A DNA stretch of 64,000 nt from an uncultured Schlesneria sp. (GCA_903834925.1 CAILLA010000058.1:1-64000); one strand, 5' to 3'. Counted from the first letter of the stretch, positions 7,903-17,710 are shown. Translations and numbers: made by a program. Notes: generated by a model not told the origin, from the sequence alone.

Positions 7903-8751
7903 TTATGCTGCTCGTTTAACCTGTTTGATTTCATTGACCGTGTTATTGTGCGAGCTAAAATTGATCGACATGACTGGTTCGTTTGGGACGGGGGCGTCGT
8001 GTGTGACTGGGGTTTCCCGGACTCCTTCCAGGCCGAGCAGAAAGAGATCGCGTAATGAACGAACGACCTCGCTGAGATTGATCTTCGATTGGCCGACAAT
8101 CCGGTCTTCGAACACGATCGGCGTTTCGATGATTCGGCAATCATTTCGGGCACAGCGGTAAAGGAATTCTTCTTGAAACGCATAACCGCGTGAACGAATT
8201 TTTGCGAAATCCAATTCCTTCAATTTGCTGACCCGGTAACAACGGAAGGCACCGCTGCAATCTTTGGCTTTCAGGCCCAGCAAAATATGCGAGTACCAGT
8301 TGATTGCCTGGCTCATGAAATGACGAAGGAGGCTCCAACCGGTGATGCTGCCACCGGGAACGTAACGTGAGCCGATTCCGACATCGGCAAACTGCATGCA
8401 TTCGCTGAGAGCCGGCAGATACCGGGGATGGTGACTGAAATCGGCGTCCATGTTCTGGACGAAGTCATAATTGTGATCGATGGCCCATTGAAACCCCGCC
8501 AGCGTGGCGGCACCAAGTCCTTCTTTTTTGGTTCGGAGGAGTAATTTGACTCGTGAATCGGTCGACATCAGTTGTCGGACGACGTCGGCCGTGCCGTCGG
8601 GAGAACTGTCATCAACAACCAGAACGTGCGCAAACGGGAGTTTCTCAAGCACCTGAGGCACAAGCTTGGCGATGTTTTCTCGCTCGTTATACGTACAAAG
8701 CGTAACAACCAGACGAGGTGAATTTGCGGCGGCGATGGATGCAGGTGACAT
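7903..8751 (-). CDS. Family 2 glycosyltransferase, dolichol-/polyprenol-phosphate mannosyltransferase-like
   Basis: The 282-residue protein shows the GT2 fold of DPM1-type enzymes: CTYNERENI, the nucleotide-binding VVDDSSPDGTA (about 45-55), the metal-binding MDADFSHH (about 99-106), GSRYVPGGSI, and a late FEDRIVGQSKIN segment. There is no C-terminal membrane domain, so it resembles the soluble DPM1 class rather than the GtrB type. It probably transfers a hexose from a nucleotide sugar to polyprenyl phosphate at the inner membrane face, feeding GT-C enzymes such as those at 52.6 and 60.7 kb (inference). The last 35 residues are low in family motifs. Confidence 0.88.
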   Translation of the reverse strand: MSPASIAAANSPRLVVTLCTYNERENIAKLVPQVLEKLPFAHVLVVDDSSPDGTADVVRQLMSTDSRVKLLLRTKKEGLGAATLAGFQWAIDHNYDFVQNMDADFSHHPRYLPALSECMQFADVGIGSRYVPGGSITGWSLLRHFMSQAINWYSHILLGLKAKDCSGAFRCYRVSKLKELDFAKIRSRGYAFQEEFLYRCARNDCRIIETPIVFEDRIVGQSKINLSEVVRSLRDLFLLGLEGVRETPVTHDAPVPNEPVMSINFSSHNNTVNEIKQVKRAA

Positions 8752-8922
8752 TTGAGACTCCAGAGGCTCCGATGTAACTATGGGGGCTGAATGATCGTTG
8801 AAGAACGAAAAGACGTCTAGATCAACACGAGGCGGGTTGATTGTTGACCGGTTTGCGGCGTAGCATCTTTGAGGTAGGCCATCATTTATGCGAGTTTAGG
8901 TGGATTTGGTTGGGAACCCGCT

Positions 8923-9504
8923 TTGTCGAACGTTTCAGATCAGACGCTGATGGAACAACTCCGCCGAGGAGATCGGATCGCGTTTTCGCTGGTGATCGAA
9001 CGAAATCAGCGTTCTGTGTATGGTTATCTTCGGGCACGCCTGCAACAGGCCAGTGACGCAGATGATATGATGCAGGAAGTGTTTTTGCGGTTTTACTTAT
9101 CGCAAGCTCGGTTTGACTCGACGGCCCTGATCAGGCCATGGCTTCTTGGGATCGCCAGGAATCTGCTTCGTGAACATGTTCGCGACGTCAAACGACGTAA
9201 AGAGGTGGCATGGACAGAGCTTTGCCTTGAATTGGAATCGGTGTTACCTCCTGACGCGTTGTGGTCGGATGCCGACGATGTGATCCGGTATCTCCCGACG
9301 TGTCTGGAGGAACTCGGGCCAAGTGCCCGACAGGCGATCGAACTGCATTATCGATCTCAACGAAAGCTGGCGGACATTGGGCGCGAGTTGCATCGCAGTG
9401 AAGGGGCCGTCAAGCTCCTGATGCATCGTGCTCGCCAGGCTTTGAAGGATTGTCTCCATTTGAATTCGACACGAGCTGGCCCAAGAAAGGGCGACCAAGT
9501 ATGA
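8923..9504 (+). CDS. ECF-type RNA polymerase sigma factor
   Basis: The 193-residue protein has sigma region 2 (residues about 10-80, with DADDMMQEVFLRFY and RPWLLGIARNLLREHVRD) and region 4 (about 120-185, with LGPSARQAIELHYRSQRKLADIGREL then EGAVKLLMHRARQAL). The chosen start is TTG at 8923; an in-frame ATG at 8950 would remove nine residues. The stop overlaps the next start as ATGA (9501-9504), so translation is probably coupled. The next-but-one gene encodes a large membrane protein with a FecR/anti-sigma-like N-terminus, the likely regulator. Confidence 0.9.
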   Translation: MSNVSDQTLMEQLRRGDRIAFSLVIERNQRSVYGYLRARLQQASDADDMMQEVFLRFYLSQARFDSTALIRPWLLGIARNLLREHVRDVKRRKEVAWTELCLELESVLPPDALWSDADDVIRYLPTCLEELGPSARQAIELHYRSQRKLADIGRELHRSEGAVKLLMHRARQALKDCLHLNSTRAGPRKGDQV

Positions 9505-9749
9505 ACGTTCCAGAATTTATGCATCTCAATGATGTCAAACAGTTAAAAGACGATTTTTACGCCGACATCTGGCTAAGACGAGTTCAGATCAACGAGCAAC
9601 AAACGGTCTCGTTTCGACGGCCTGACGGATTGGACAGTCAACTGAATCTTACCCGCCAATTACGAGAAGGGACGATGTTGAAGTTGGTTGGAAAGGGAGT
9701 TGGCGGTCGAGGAAATCTGATGTTGCAAGTCCGATTGATAGACTTTTGA
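9501..9749 (+). CDS. Small protein resembling part of the DnaJ C-terminal substrate-binding domain
   Basis: This 82-residue protein starts at an ATG that overlaps the sigma-factor stop. The second half (GLDSQLNLTRQLREGTMLKL, then VGKGVGGRGNLMLQVRLIDF) resembles the DnaJ C-terminal pattern, in which a peptide-binding strand is followed by GT-x-LRL-x-GKG and GDL-x-VR. There is no J domain, zinc finger or membrane segment. A longer in-frame start at 9450 would overlap the sigma gene by 55 bases and is less likely. Its place between an ECF sigma factor and its presumed anti-sigma suggests an accessory in signalling, but the function is unknown. Confidence 0.7.
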   Translation: MNVPEFMHLNDVKQLKDDFYADIWLRRVQINEQQTVSFRRPDGLDSQLNLTRQLREGTMLKLVGKGVGGRGNLMLQVRLIDF

Positions 9750-9842
9750 CGTGGTTAGGGATGGCTAAGACTTTTAAGAAACTGCTTCCGCGAGTGGAAA
9801 GAAATCGTCCGTCGTATAATCCTTTGATACTTGAACTACTTC

Positions 9843-12800
9843 ATGACCGACCTTGAACTGATTGAACTGCTGCAACAGAAATCGGCTGGAGAATTGACGT
9901 CAGCTGAAGTCGATGCGATCCGTGCGCGCTGGACGCAGTCGCCCGGTCTACGGCAGGCATTGGTCGAGCATTTGCACCTGGAATCGCAACTGACAGGTGC
10001 TCTTAGTCCGGTCCACCTTGACGTTGATATGATCTTGAAGCGTGCTTCGGAACAGCGTCGAAAACAACCAGCCTCATCGTCTCGATGGAAGTGGTTGATT
10101 GGGGCAATCTGTCTGATCGCGGCTGGAGCAGGTCTCTTTGTAATCGTTCCAAAGCCGAGTGAACCGTTGCAGGTCGTCAATCAGGAGTCGCCGGAAACGT
10201 TGCGGACGCTCGAATATCCTGCCGATGCGTCGATGCCGAGTAACGTTGGAGAACAGTCCGCAGAATCGGCGCTCAGCGTTGCAATGGGCGAACAGCCGGT
10301 CGAACCAGAAAAGCCGAAACCGTCGCCGGTCGGAGAGTCTGTGCCCAAACCCGTGGCTGTCGAAGTTGTGGCGAACGAGCCTTGGTCAGCCGCACTGGCG
10401 AGCGACATTGCCCCGTGGGGACCCCATAGCCCGAATTTGACGGCCACATTTCGAACGGCAGGCCACAACGAATTTCCTGAATCAGAGGCGAGGCGGTGGC
10501 TCGCGCAAGTCGAAACGTTTCCATATAGCTGGTCGACCGACAACATGGGAAACCCTGTTCGCCGGATTGCAAAGTTTCATGGCCTGGCGAAGTTGAGGGC
10601 TCCCTGGCCAGATGACGCTCTGCTGCGTGTGACGCCGTTTGAAGTCACGGATATGACCTTTTATTTTTGGCGAGGTCCAACCGGGATTGCCCTTCGATTC
10701 TATACTCGTCGTGAACCTCATCTATGGGCCGCATTTGAGATTGCCCGAGAAAATTCCTCACCAAAGCCAACTCGATATGGACTGTTGACGACCGACAGCG
10801 GTGCGTATTTCCGGTCAACGCCGGGGACGTTTGATATTCGCCAGCAGGATGGCGAACTCGTGCTGGCTCGGGGTGGAATCGTTCTGCTATCTGCACCTTT
10901 TGCGGGACCTCCGCTAGAGGTCTATGTTGAAGGTCAATTTCGTTTGCGTGGACTTTCCATGCATCGGAGTGTTCCATTTCTCAGTCGACCGGAGAATTCC
11001 CATGCGCTGCTGGCCTCAAGTCCGGCCGCAAAAATGCCCTGGGCGATGTCAGTCGAATCACCTGCGAGTTTGACGTCCAACGACGATGGGTCTGTTTCGA
11101 TGTCGGTCGACTCACGTGAAAGAGCCGGGCTTGTCTGTTTTCCTTTCGGCTGGATATCAGCAATCGAAGATTCGCCACGGGCAAATGGATTGTTCGAAGT
11201 CATCGTGAATGTCGAATCCGCCGATCCAGGGACGGGAATCTTTCTCGGTGACCGGGATGGTCGACCTTTGCAACAAATCGGATTTTTTAAGGATTCAACG
11301 ACGCAGCGACCAACGTTTGGAATTTTGCGTCCGGGAGAAACAAGAGACGAATCGAATTTCAACATTGATGATTATCCTCCTCCTTATCTTGCCAAAACCG
11401 GATGGTTCAAGTTGATTGCCGGGCTGGGGATGCTTCATGTCCAGGTGAGTGGTGACGGACAGCATTGGGGTCATTTGATTGAGTCTCCTGGACGTGACTT
11501 ACCAGGCGCGGTTGGCTCAATGGGGCTCTTTGGATTAAAGGGGCCAACCGCCCGCACGATCCGAGTTCGCCAGGTTCAAGTTCGAGAGCTCACTGGAATC
11601 ACCAGTCTTGCAGATCCGCTACTGTTGTCGCAGGTGACTCCGTTTAAGAAAGAAGATTGGAGCGACGGAGCGACATGGAATCACCGAGTCCTTGATACGC
11701 AACCAGTCGACGTTGATTCAAAGGCTTGGTTCACGGCAAATGCTGTGGCGGCACTGTCTCAAGGTCCGCCAAAGGACCTGGGGTGGAACCTGCTTCGACA
11801 ACTGGTCAAAGTTGAGCTGCGATCAACACGTACCTTCGAACAGAAGCGGCAACTGCTCGACGATGCCTGTTCATTGAGTGATCTGTTCGATGACGGACAA
11901 TCAAAAACGTTGGGCGTCTGGTATGAGGAGCTGGGTTGGCAATTGGCCGCAGCGGGAGACTTAGGGCCACTGGGAAGGATTCGCCCTGCCTGGCTTTGGT
12001 CGCCGATCTGGACTTCAAGCAAAATGCGTTATGTTTGGGAACGATTGCATTCGCATGAGATCCTGCAAGCGGTCTATCGACGTGATTGGCATTTGGCATG
12101 GACATTATCTCAATCGGCTTCTTACTGGAATTTGCTTCCTCATCCAGATCAGCGACCGACGGAACGAGGTGAGGAACTTGATCGGCATGCCAGATGGGCG
12201 AAGGCTCTGGTTGCAGAAGCCGCACCCCAAATCGACGACGGAACTGGTGGTGTTCTGCCATTGGCACAACGGCATCCTTTTATCCCTGTCTTGAATAAAG
12301 AAGGTTATAATTTAAGGGCGGAATTAGAGTCGGCTCTCAGTGGTCAGAACTACGAAGATGCCTGCCGTATCGTGATGTCGATTGCTGAACGCGATGGGCC
12401 AGGGTTGTTGCCCGACTCGGATGATCGCCAACTGTTTGTTTCCATGTCGACTGCGATCGCTAGCGCCAGGAAGTCACATCCTGGATTTGTCGAAACGATG
12501 TCTGAAAAGTTTGAACCATTGGGTCAGATCCGGATCAGGTCAGCACTCAATCGTCACGATATCGCAGGCTTGCAAGCCGCTACACTTCAGTTCAAGGGGA
12601 CGGATGCCGCGCGAAACGCTCATTTATCTCTGGGTGATCTGGCAATGTCGATCGGCCAATTTGAATCTGCCGAACAACACTTTCATGACGCTCTGGTTGA
12701 TGCGGGGCTTCGTTGGCAGGAGACGCTCGAGCCGCGATTGCTAATGGCACGTGCGCTTGCGGGAAAACTCACTGCGACACAATGGGAGGCAATCTCGGCA

Positions 12801-14609
12801 CAAATCCCAATGCGCTCATTCGACCTCAATGGGACAACCGTTTCCCATTCCGAACTTCAAGGTCTGGTAACCAATCTTGTCGCTCGACCTGTAACGACAG
12901 GTGTGATCACCGAGGGACTTCGTCCGCCGATTGCACCCTTTCCACAGACCGCTCTAAAGCTGGAAACGAGAGCTCAGTTTGATGGCCATCCCGGCAATAA
13001 TCCGGGGCGGCATGAGTATCGATTTGGCGATCCATTCGGCAGGCAGTTATCGGTTGTCGCAGACGATCAGAGGATCTATGTCAGTAACCGTTTCCAGGTC
13101 AATGCCTATTCCGTCGTCGACGGACACCAGCTTTGGGCACAGGGACTGGGTAGCGAACAAGGCGAGGCCTATGCGTTGCCATTCACCCCGATGAAGCCTT
13201 TGCTCACGCCGTCTCATCTGTATGTTCGGCGTCTTACAAAAGCAGGGGCGGAACTGGCTTGCCTGAAGTTGGATGATGGTCAAGTCATTTGGCATCAACG
13301 TCCCACCCATAGCGTGTTGACTGACCCTGCAATCTGGAACGGGCGACTGTTTGCCGTGACACTCGCCAAGAATGAAGAAGATTTCGTCCAGATTGAGGCG
13401 ACCTGGTTTGATTCCAAGAATGGAAATGTCACGTCAACACGCCCCTTGTTTCGACTTCGCGAAGCATCGGATCGACAATTTGCAGGCCAATTGACGCTAA
13501 GCGATCGTATTGCCGTCTTGTCTGTCGCTGGCACAACAGCAAGCTTTGACTCTCGAGGCGAAATCCGCTGGACGCGACGGCAGACCTTGATGCAAAAGCC
13601 GACCGACGAACTGGCAGAGGATCAACGAGTGGCTGCACCGGTTATCAAGGCAGGGAGAGTCGTTCTCACCGTTCCAAGCGTTCGCGAAGTCAGTTGTCTG
13701 GATCTTGAATCCGGACGGAGTATCTGGAGTCGACCAGTAACCAACCTCCGTGGACTTCTCAGCGTTAGCGAAACTCGGGTGCTGATCGAAACCGTCACGG
13801 GCATCGTTGCCCTCAATGCCCAATCCGGTGACGTTGTCTGGGAGCGGCCAGTCGAACCTCGTTTAGAAGCCTTTAATGTAGAGGGGCCGACGCTGGTCGT
13901 TTCTCGCCGCGTTACATTTCCCAACAACCGTTCCAAGCCGGTGTTAATCTGGCTTGATTCTCAGACGGGTGAAGAGCGGGGCCAGTCGCTGATTGAGGTC
14001 GCGGATCGTGAGGAGTTTCAACTGGGTCCCATGTTCTCGGCAGGGAATAAGTGGTGGTCGTTCGTTGGTCAGTCGTGGAAAGAATCGAAGCGGGAATTGC
14101 AAGAATTTGTGAGAGTTCCTGTAGCAACTCCAAGACCCTATATCGATGAATCATTACAAGTCTGGAAGCCAGAATTGCCAGAGGCACAGATCGCTGAAAT
14201 CGAGCAAATTGTTCCCGGCTGGTTTCCGGCAGCCAATTATCGAGAACGACTCGTTGTTCAGCCAGGCGATGTTCGTGGTGAATCATTCGTACTTGTCAGC
14301 AAGCTCGATCAGCAGCATGTGGTTCGGTTCACCAGCCAGTTGCGTCTCGCTTCAGGTCGAAAGCAGACCTTGCAAATGCGCGTAGGAAATCAGCCCGGCC
14401 AAAAATGGAAATTGACACTTCGTACGATGACTAAAATTCTCATAGAGCAAGATATTGAAGACGCGGGAAATCATAACGGCTGGCGCGACGTTTCTGTCGA
14501 TCTCAGCTCGCTGGCAGACCAGAATGTTTCCGTGCAATTCATACAGGCTTCGGTTAATAACACCGCAGCCGAAGCGCTTGTGAAGCGGATTGACCTCATC
14601 GTTGAATAA
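9843..14609 (+). CDS. Giant single-pass membrane protein: FecR/anti-sigma-like N-terminus, PQQ-type beta-propeller and C-terminal beta domain
   Basis: About 1588 residues. Residues 1-75 (MTDLELIELLQQKSAGELTS and following) match the cytoplasmic segment of planctomycete FecR-like regulators. A membrane segment (WLIGAICLIAAGAGLFVIV) follows near 80-102, then a proline/glutamate-rich linker. Further on come a mixed, partly laminin/concanavalin-like region and a helical repeat-like region about 680-1000. A PQQ_2-type propeller spans about 1055-1440, with repeated V-x-GHQLW, DGQVIWHQ, SGRSIWSR and SGDVVWERP blades. A beta-sandwich-like tail occupies about 1455-1588. ATG 9843 is preferred over an in-frame TTG at 9831. 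Placed after the ECF sigma gene, it may hold the sigma factor inside and sense outside. The middle region is unassigned. Confidence 0.75.
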   Translation: MTDLELIELLQQKSAGELTSAEVDAIRARWTQSPGLRQALVEHLHLESQLTGALSPVHLDVDMILKRASEQRRKQPASSSRWKWLIGAICLIAAGAGLFVIVPKPSEPLQVVNQESPETLRTLEYPADASMPSNVGEQSAESALSVAMGEQPVEPEKPKPSPVGESVPKPVAVEVVANEPWSAALASDIAPWGPHSPNLTATFRTAGHNEFPESEARRWLAQVETFPYSWSTDNMGNPVRRIAKFHGLAKLRAPWPDDALLRVTPFEVTDMTFYFWRGPTGIALRFYTRREPHLWAAFEIARENSSPKPTRYGLLTTDSGAYFRSTPGTFDIRQQDGELVLARGGIVLLSAPFAGPPLEVYVEGQFRLRGLSMHRSVPFLSRPENSHALLASSPAAKMPWAMSVESPASLTSNDDGSVSMSVDSRERAGLVCFPFGWISAIEDSPRANGLFEVIVNVESADPGTGIFLGDRDGRPLQQIGFFKDSTTQRPTFGILRPGETRDESNFNIDDYPPPYLAKTGWFKLIAGLGMLHVQVSGDGQHWGHLIESPGRDLPGAVGSMGLFGLKGPTARTIRVRQVQVRELTGITSLADPLLLSQVTPFKKEDWSDGATWNHRVLDTQPVDVDSKAWFTANAVAALSQGPPKDLGWNLLRQLVKVELRSTRTFEQKRQLLDDACSLSDLFDDGQSKTLGVWYEELGWQLAAAGDLGPLGRIRPAWLWSPIWTSSKMRYVWERLHSHEILQAVYRRDWHLAWTLSQSASYWNLLPHPDQRPTERGEELDRHARWAKALVAEAAPQIDDGTGGVLPLAQRHPFIPVLNKEGYNLRAELESALSGQNYEDACRIVMSIAERDGPGLLPDSDDRQLFVSMSTAIASARKSHPGFVETMSEKFEPLGQIRIRSALNRHDIAGLQAATLQFKGTDAARNAHLSLGDLAMSIGQFESAEQHFHDALVDAGLRWQETLEPRLLMARALAGKLTATQWEAISAQIPMRSFDLNGTTVSHSELQGLVTNLVARPVTTGVITEGLRPPIAPFPQTALKLETRAQFDGHPGNNPGRHEYRFGDPFGRQLSVVADDQRIYVSNRFQVNAYSVVDGHQLWAQGLGSEQGEAYALPFTPMKPLLTPSHLYVRRLTKAGAELACLKLDDGQVIWHQRPTHSVLTDPAIWNGRLFAVTLAKNEEDFVQIEATWFDSKNGNVTSTRPLFRLREASDRQFAGQLTLSDRIAVLSVAGTTASFDSRGEIRWTRRQTLMQKPTDELAEDQRVAAPVIKAGRVVLTVPSVREVSCLDLESGRSIWSRPVTNLRGLLSVSETRVLIETVTGIVALNAQSGDVVWERPVEPRLEAFNVEGPTLVVSRRVTFPNNRSKPVLIWLDSQTGEERGQSLIEVADREEFQLGPMFSAGNKWWSFVGQSWKESKRELQEFVRVPVATPRPYIDESLQVWKPELPEAQIAEIEQIVPGWFPAANYRERLVVQPGDVRGESFVLVSKLDQQHVVRFTSQLRLASGRKQTLQMRVGNQPGQKWKLTLRTMTKILIEQDIEDAGNHNGWRDVSVDLSSLADQNVSVQFIQASVNNTAAEALVKRIDLIVE

Positions 14610-14705
14610 GATCTCTAGCCCAGATTGTTCACGCGATACATGCGTTTCGACGCACGATCAATATCGGTTAAGAGTTAAACCATTATCACAAAAAACACCG
14701 AGTAA

Positions 14706-14769
14706 CGTTAGCCCGAGGCGCAAGCGAGGGACAACAAAGCAAGACCCTCGCTTGCGTGTCGGGCTAACG
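14706..14769. repeat. Inverted repeat of the GTTAGCCCG...CGGGCTAAC class
   Basis: The left arm (14706-14730, starting CGTTAGCCCGAGGCGCAAGC) and right arm (14745-14769) pair with few mismatches around a 14-base loop. A related element lies at 33690-33750. It sits between convergent genes, where a bidirectional terminator would be useful. The 219-base gap it occupies shows no gene. Confidence 0.8.
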
Positions 14770-14828
14770 AATAAGAATGGGCGACTTAAGCGGCGCGGCC
14801 GTTTCAAGCTTCGATTGGCAAAACCTCG

Positions 14829-16553
14829 CTATTTTTCCGGCAGATGATGCTTTGAGTCAACTGGTAAGATCAGGGTGTTGGCAACACAGGCCACCGCAAG
14901 TAATCCGGCCATGAGATACATCGTCGAATTGTACAAAGTGGCTGACGGGTTGATCGTTCCTGTCGGAGCAATCACCATCAGTTTGGAAAGAGTTACGATC
15001 TTGTTGGCGATCAGGTTATCCAGTTGACCCATTGATCCTCCAAATGTCTCAGTGAACGTCGTGGGGTCGACGGTTTTGGCGAGGTCCTGAAGAGCGCGTC
15101 TTAAAGAGGATTCACGGAGTGAGGTGATTGCCCACGGGCCTAAAACACCAGCAACGCTCCATGCCGTCAGCAGGCGTCCATGAATTCCGCCAACGTATTT
15201 TGTTCCATATAAGTCAGCGATATAAGCCGGGATGGTCGCAAACCCTCCTCCATACGTGGTGAAAATCAACATCGTCGAGATATAAAAACAGACCAACCAG
15301 ATGACGGATGGGTCTCTGCTTTGCTGAACCGCGAAAAAAGGAAGCGAAAGGTAAAGTGGTATACCCAGCAGAAAGTAGATTGCATATGTTCGCTGACGAC
15401 CAAGGAGATCGGAAGCACTCGCCCAGAAGAAACGACCGATCATATTAAACACGCCAATCGCCAGAACAAACCCGCCTGCGAATCGAGCTGTGACAACCTG
15501 AGGTAGTGTTGATCCAAAGATCTCGGTCATCATCGTCTTGGCCACTCCCAGAACACCTATGCCGGCGGTCACGTTAAAGCAGAGGACGATCCATAACAAA
15601 TAGAACTGGGGTGTTCTCAGGGCCTGATTTGCATCGACTGTCCCCTGACTAATCATTCGCCGGTTTGCCGACGGCGTATTCGCCGGAACCCAATTTGTTG
15701 GTCTCCATTCGTCCGCTGGAAGTCGATAAGAAAAGGCAGCAATCATCATCATGAGGAAATAGCCGATTCCCAATACAAGAAAGGTCTCGGCAACACCGGA
15801 TGATCCCGTACCAACGACGTAGACGCCAGGTTCCGTTCGTTCCGAAAGACGTGTGGCTTCATTCTGCGTGATCACAATCACAAGCCGCTGTCCCGATTCG
15901 GTGGCGGCATACAAGCGGCCATCTTTCAACTGGGTTTTCACAGCGTCTTGTAACCCCAGATACTGCGGAGCACAGTAGAAGCGGTCGATCAGAAAGTCGT
16001 TGAGCGGTGCTCCAATTATGGCACCTCCGCCAAACCCCATGATGGCCATCCCAGCGGCCATTCCTCGACGATCAGGAAACCACTTGATCAAGGTGCTGAC
16101 AGGGGAAACATATCCTAAGCCCAATCCAATACCCCCGATGACCCCATAGCCCAGGTACAGAAGCCATAGTTGATGCAGCCAGATTCCGAGGGAGCCGATC
16201 AGAAATCCACCTCCCCAACAAACCGCAGCGATGCATCCAACCGCACGTGGTCCGACTCGTTCCAGCCAGTTGCCAGCTAACGCGGCCGAAAGGCCAAGAC
16301 AAACGATCGCCACGCTAAAGATCCAGACAACGCTTCCAAGGCTCCAGTCACCAGGCGCTGAGCCAACAACGCCCTGAACCTTGATTAGCGCGGGATTGAA
16401 ATTACTCCATGCGTAAACAGAACCAATGCAAAGATGAATGGCGATCGACGCGGGAGGGACTTTCCAGCGATTAAAGCCAGGAGGCGCGACGATTCGATCT
16501 TTGGTAAACATCCGGAACAAATGCATCGTGCAACGTCTCGTTATCAATGACAT
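14829..16553 (-). CDS. Major facilitator transporter of the oxalate/formate antiporter (OFA) type
   Basis: About 574 residues and around 12 membrane segments. The N-terminus (FNRWKVPPASIAIHLCIGSV and YAWSNF) is the OFA hallmark. GLGLGYVSPVSTLIKWFPDRRGMAAGMAI and later IGRFFWASASDLLGR follow the family. A loop of about 90 residues between the two halves (near 210-300) is longer than in OxlT. The ATG at 16553, 7 bases after the RDD gene stop, is chosen; in-frame alternatives are TTG 16568 and ATG 16526. OFA members exchange small carboxylates such as oxalate, formate or lactate. The substrate here is unknown, though a formate role would suit the fhc pathway nearby (inference). Confidence 0.85.
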   Translation of the reverse strand: MSLITRRCTMHLFRMFTKDRIVAPPGFNRWKVPPASIAIHLCIGSVYAWSNFNPALIKVQGVVGSAPGDWSLGSVVWIFSVAIVCLGLSAALAGNWLERVGPRAVGCIAAVCWGGGFLIGSLGIWLHQLWLLYLGYGVIGGIGLGLGYVSPVSTLIKWFPDRRGMAAGMAIMGFGGGAIIGAPLNDFLIDRFYCAPQYLGLQDAVKTQLKDGRLYAATESGQRLVIVITQNEATRLSERTEPGVYVVGTGSSGVAETFLVLGIGYFLMMMIAAFSYRLPADEWRPTNWVPANTPSANRRMISQGTVDANQALRTPQFYLLWIVLCFNVTAGIGVLGVAKTMMTEIFGSTLPQVVTARFAGGFVLAIGVFNMIGRFFWASASDLLGRQRTYAIYFLLGIPLYLSLPFFAVQQSRDPSVIWLVCFYISTMLIFTTYGGGFATIPAYIADLYGTKYVGGIHGRLLTAWSVAGVLGPWAITSLRESSLRRALQDLAKTVDPTTFTETFGGSMGQLDNLIANKIVTLSKLMVIAPTGTINPSATLYNSTMYLMAGLLAVACVANTLILPVDSKHHLPEK

Positions 16554-16560
16554 CAAGCCA

Positions 16561-17247
16561 TCACTCAAGAATGAAATCGTGATCGTTGAGAACTACAGAT
16601 TCAACGGGACTTTTGGAAATCCCGTCAGACTGTTGCCCAACCGACTCCATCGACTTTGGATGAACACGAGCATAGAAGATTGTGATACCTAATCCAGTAA
16701 AGAGACATCGAGAGACCTTGCCAATACCGATTGGTTTGGCTCGATTTCGAATCAGTCGAGTTTCGAAGATGAGATCTCGCAACATTTGACGTTCGCTGTT
16801 CATTGCCGTCCATACGAGGTCTACAAAAATATTAATGGACAAAAATGGTGAAAAATACATTACGGTCCACAGTAGTCGCTTGGTCATTCGCCATGGCGAT
16901 GGTGGCTTGCCATCAATCGTGATGATCCTGGCATCAGCAAGCCAATAGCCAACCGAGCGAAAACGGGACGGCTTCAAAACGGCGAGATACACCCAGCAAA
17001 GGATCACCCATGGCAGTAGCACAAACGGCATCGGATCATTGGAAAGCGAGTCACCGAAAGGCATCGCAATCAGTGCAAGTAGAAATAACAGGAAGTAAAG
17101 GACGCACGAATCGACGACAAAGATCAGAAGATGGCGAAACGCACCGATGTAGTCCTCACGGCGGTAAAGCATCGGTTTAGCGACGACCTCATTGGAAGCC
17201 GGCACCGAAGCGGGCTGCAATTGTTCGGGATTTTTCGATGCAAGCAT
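16561..17247 (-). CDS. RDD-family membrane protein
   Basis: The 228-residue protein has the RDD pattern: an arginine-bearing first helix (RHLLIFVVDSCVLYFLLFLL, where R and D fit the family), a second helix (FVLLPWVILCWVYLAVL), and the conserved loop SVGYWLADARIITIDGKPP leading to RMTKRLLW. Two more membrane segments follow. RDD proteins are poorly characterised; some act in ion exchange. It lies 38 bases downstream of the zinc-ribbon gene and just upstream of the OFA transporter, so these three may form an operon. Confidence 0.82.
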   Translation of the reverse strand: MLASKNPEQLQPASVPASNEVVAKPMLYRREDYIGAFRHLLIFVVDSCVLYFLLFLLALIAMPFGDSLSNDPMPFVLLPWVILCWVYLAVLKPSRFRSVGYWLADARIITIDGKPPSPWRMTKRLLWTVMYFSPFLSINIFVDLVWTAMNSERQMLRDLIFETRLIRNRAKPIGIGKVSRCLFTGLGITIFYARVHPKSMESVGQQSDGISKSPVESVVLNDHDFILE

Positions 17248-17285
17248 GATCGTCTTGTGCCGATGAAAGAGTGCGAAGCCGAGAT

Positions 17286-17597
17286 TCAGTCTTCCTGAAC
17301 TCTGAGGAAAACGACAACCATTCCCAGCTGAAGAAAGAAAGCGATCGGCCCGAGAACGAGCCCGTTAAAGAATTGTCCAGTCGATAATGAAATCAGCGAG
17401 AACCCGATCGCGATCAGGCACGCAATCGATCCTGCAAAAGTACTGATCATCAGTGCGATGTCGGCCAAGGGCGAATGCGCAATTCCACTTTTTCCAGGTG
17501 GGGAATCCGTAGTTGCCGTAGGAAAATCGAAGCCGCAACTCGGGCAGACGATTTCCGTCGCAGACATCTCAGCTTTGCATTTTGGACAAAACGCCAT
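17286..17597 (-). CDS. Small zinc-ribbon membrane protein
   Basis: This 103-residue protein begins MAFCPKCKAEMSATEIVCPSCGFDF, a zinc ribbon with two CxxC knuckles (4-7 and 18-21). Two hydrophobic helices follow (about 47-68 and 78-98, ending VVVFLRVQED). Such zinc-ribbon plus membrane proteins are common in planctomycetes and have no assigned role. It starts the run zinc-ribbon, RDD, OFA transporter on the minus strand. Confidence 0.75.
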   Translation of the reverse strand: MAFCPKCKAEMSATEIVCPSCGFDFPTATTDSPPGKSGIAHSPLADIALMISTFAGSIACLIAIGFSLISLSTGQFFNGLVLGPIAFFLQLGMVVVFLRVQED

Positions 17598-17710
17598 TTG
17601 TCAGATTCCTGTTGATCAAGAGAATTCTTTGCGAAATTGGCAGTGACTGGATTCAACCGCCGTAATTTTTGGCCGAACCTGCGGACTAACAACCTTTGCC
17701 CGATCAAAGT

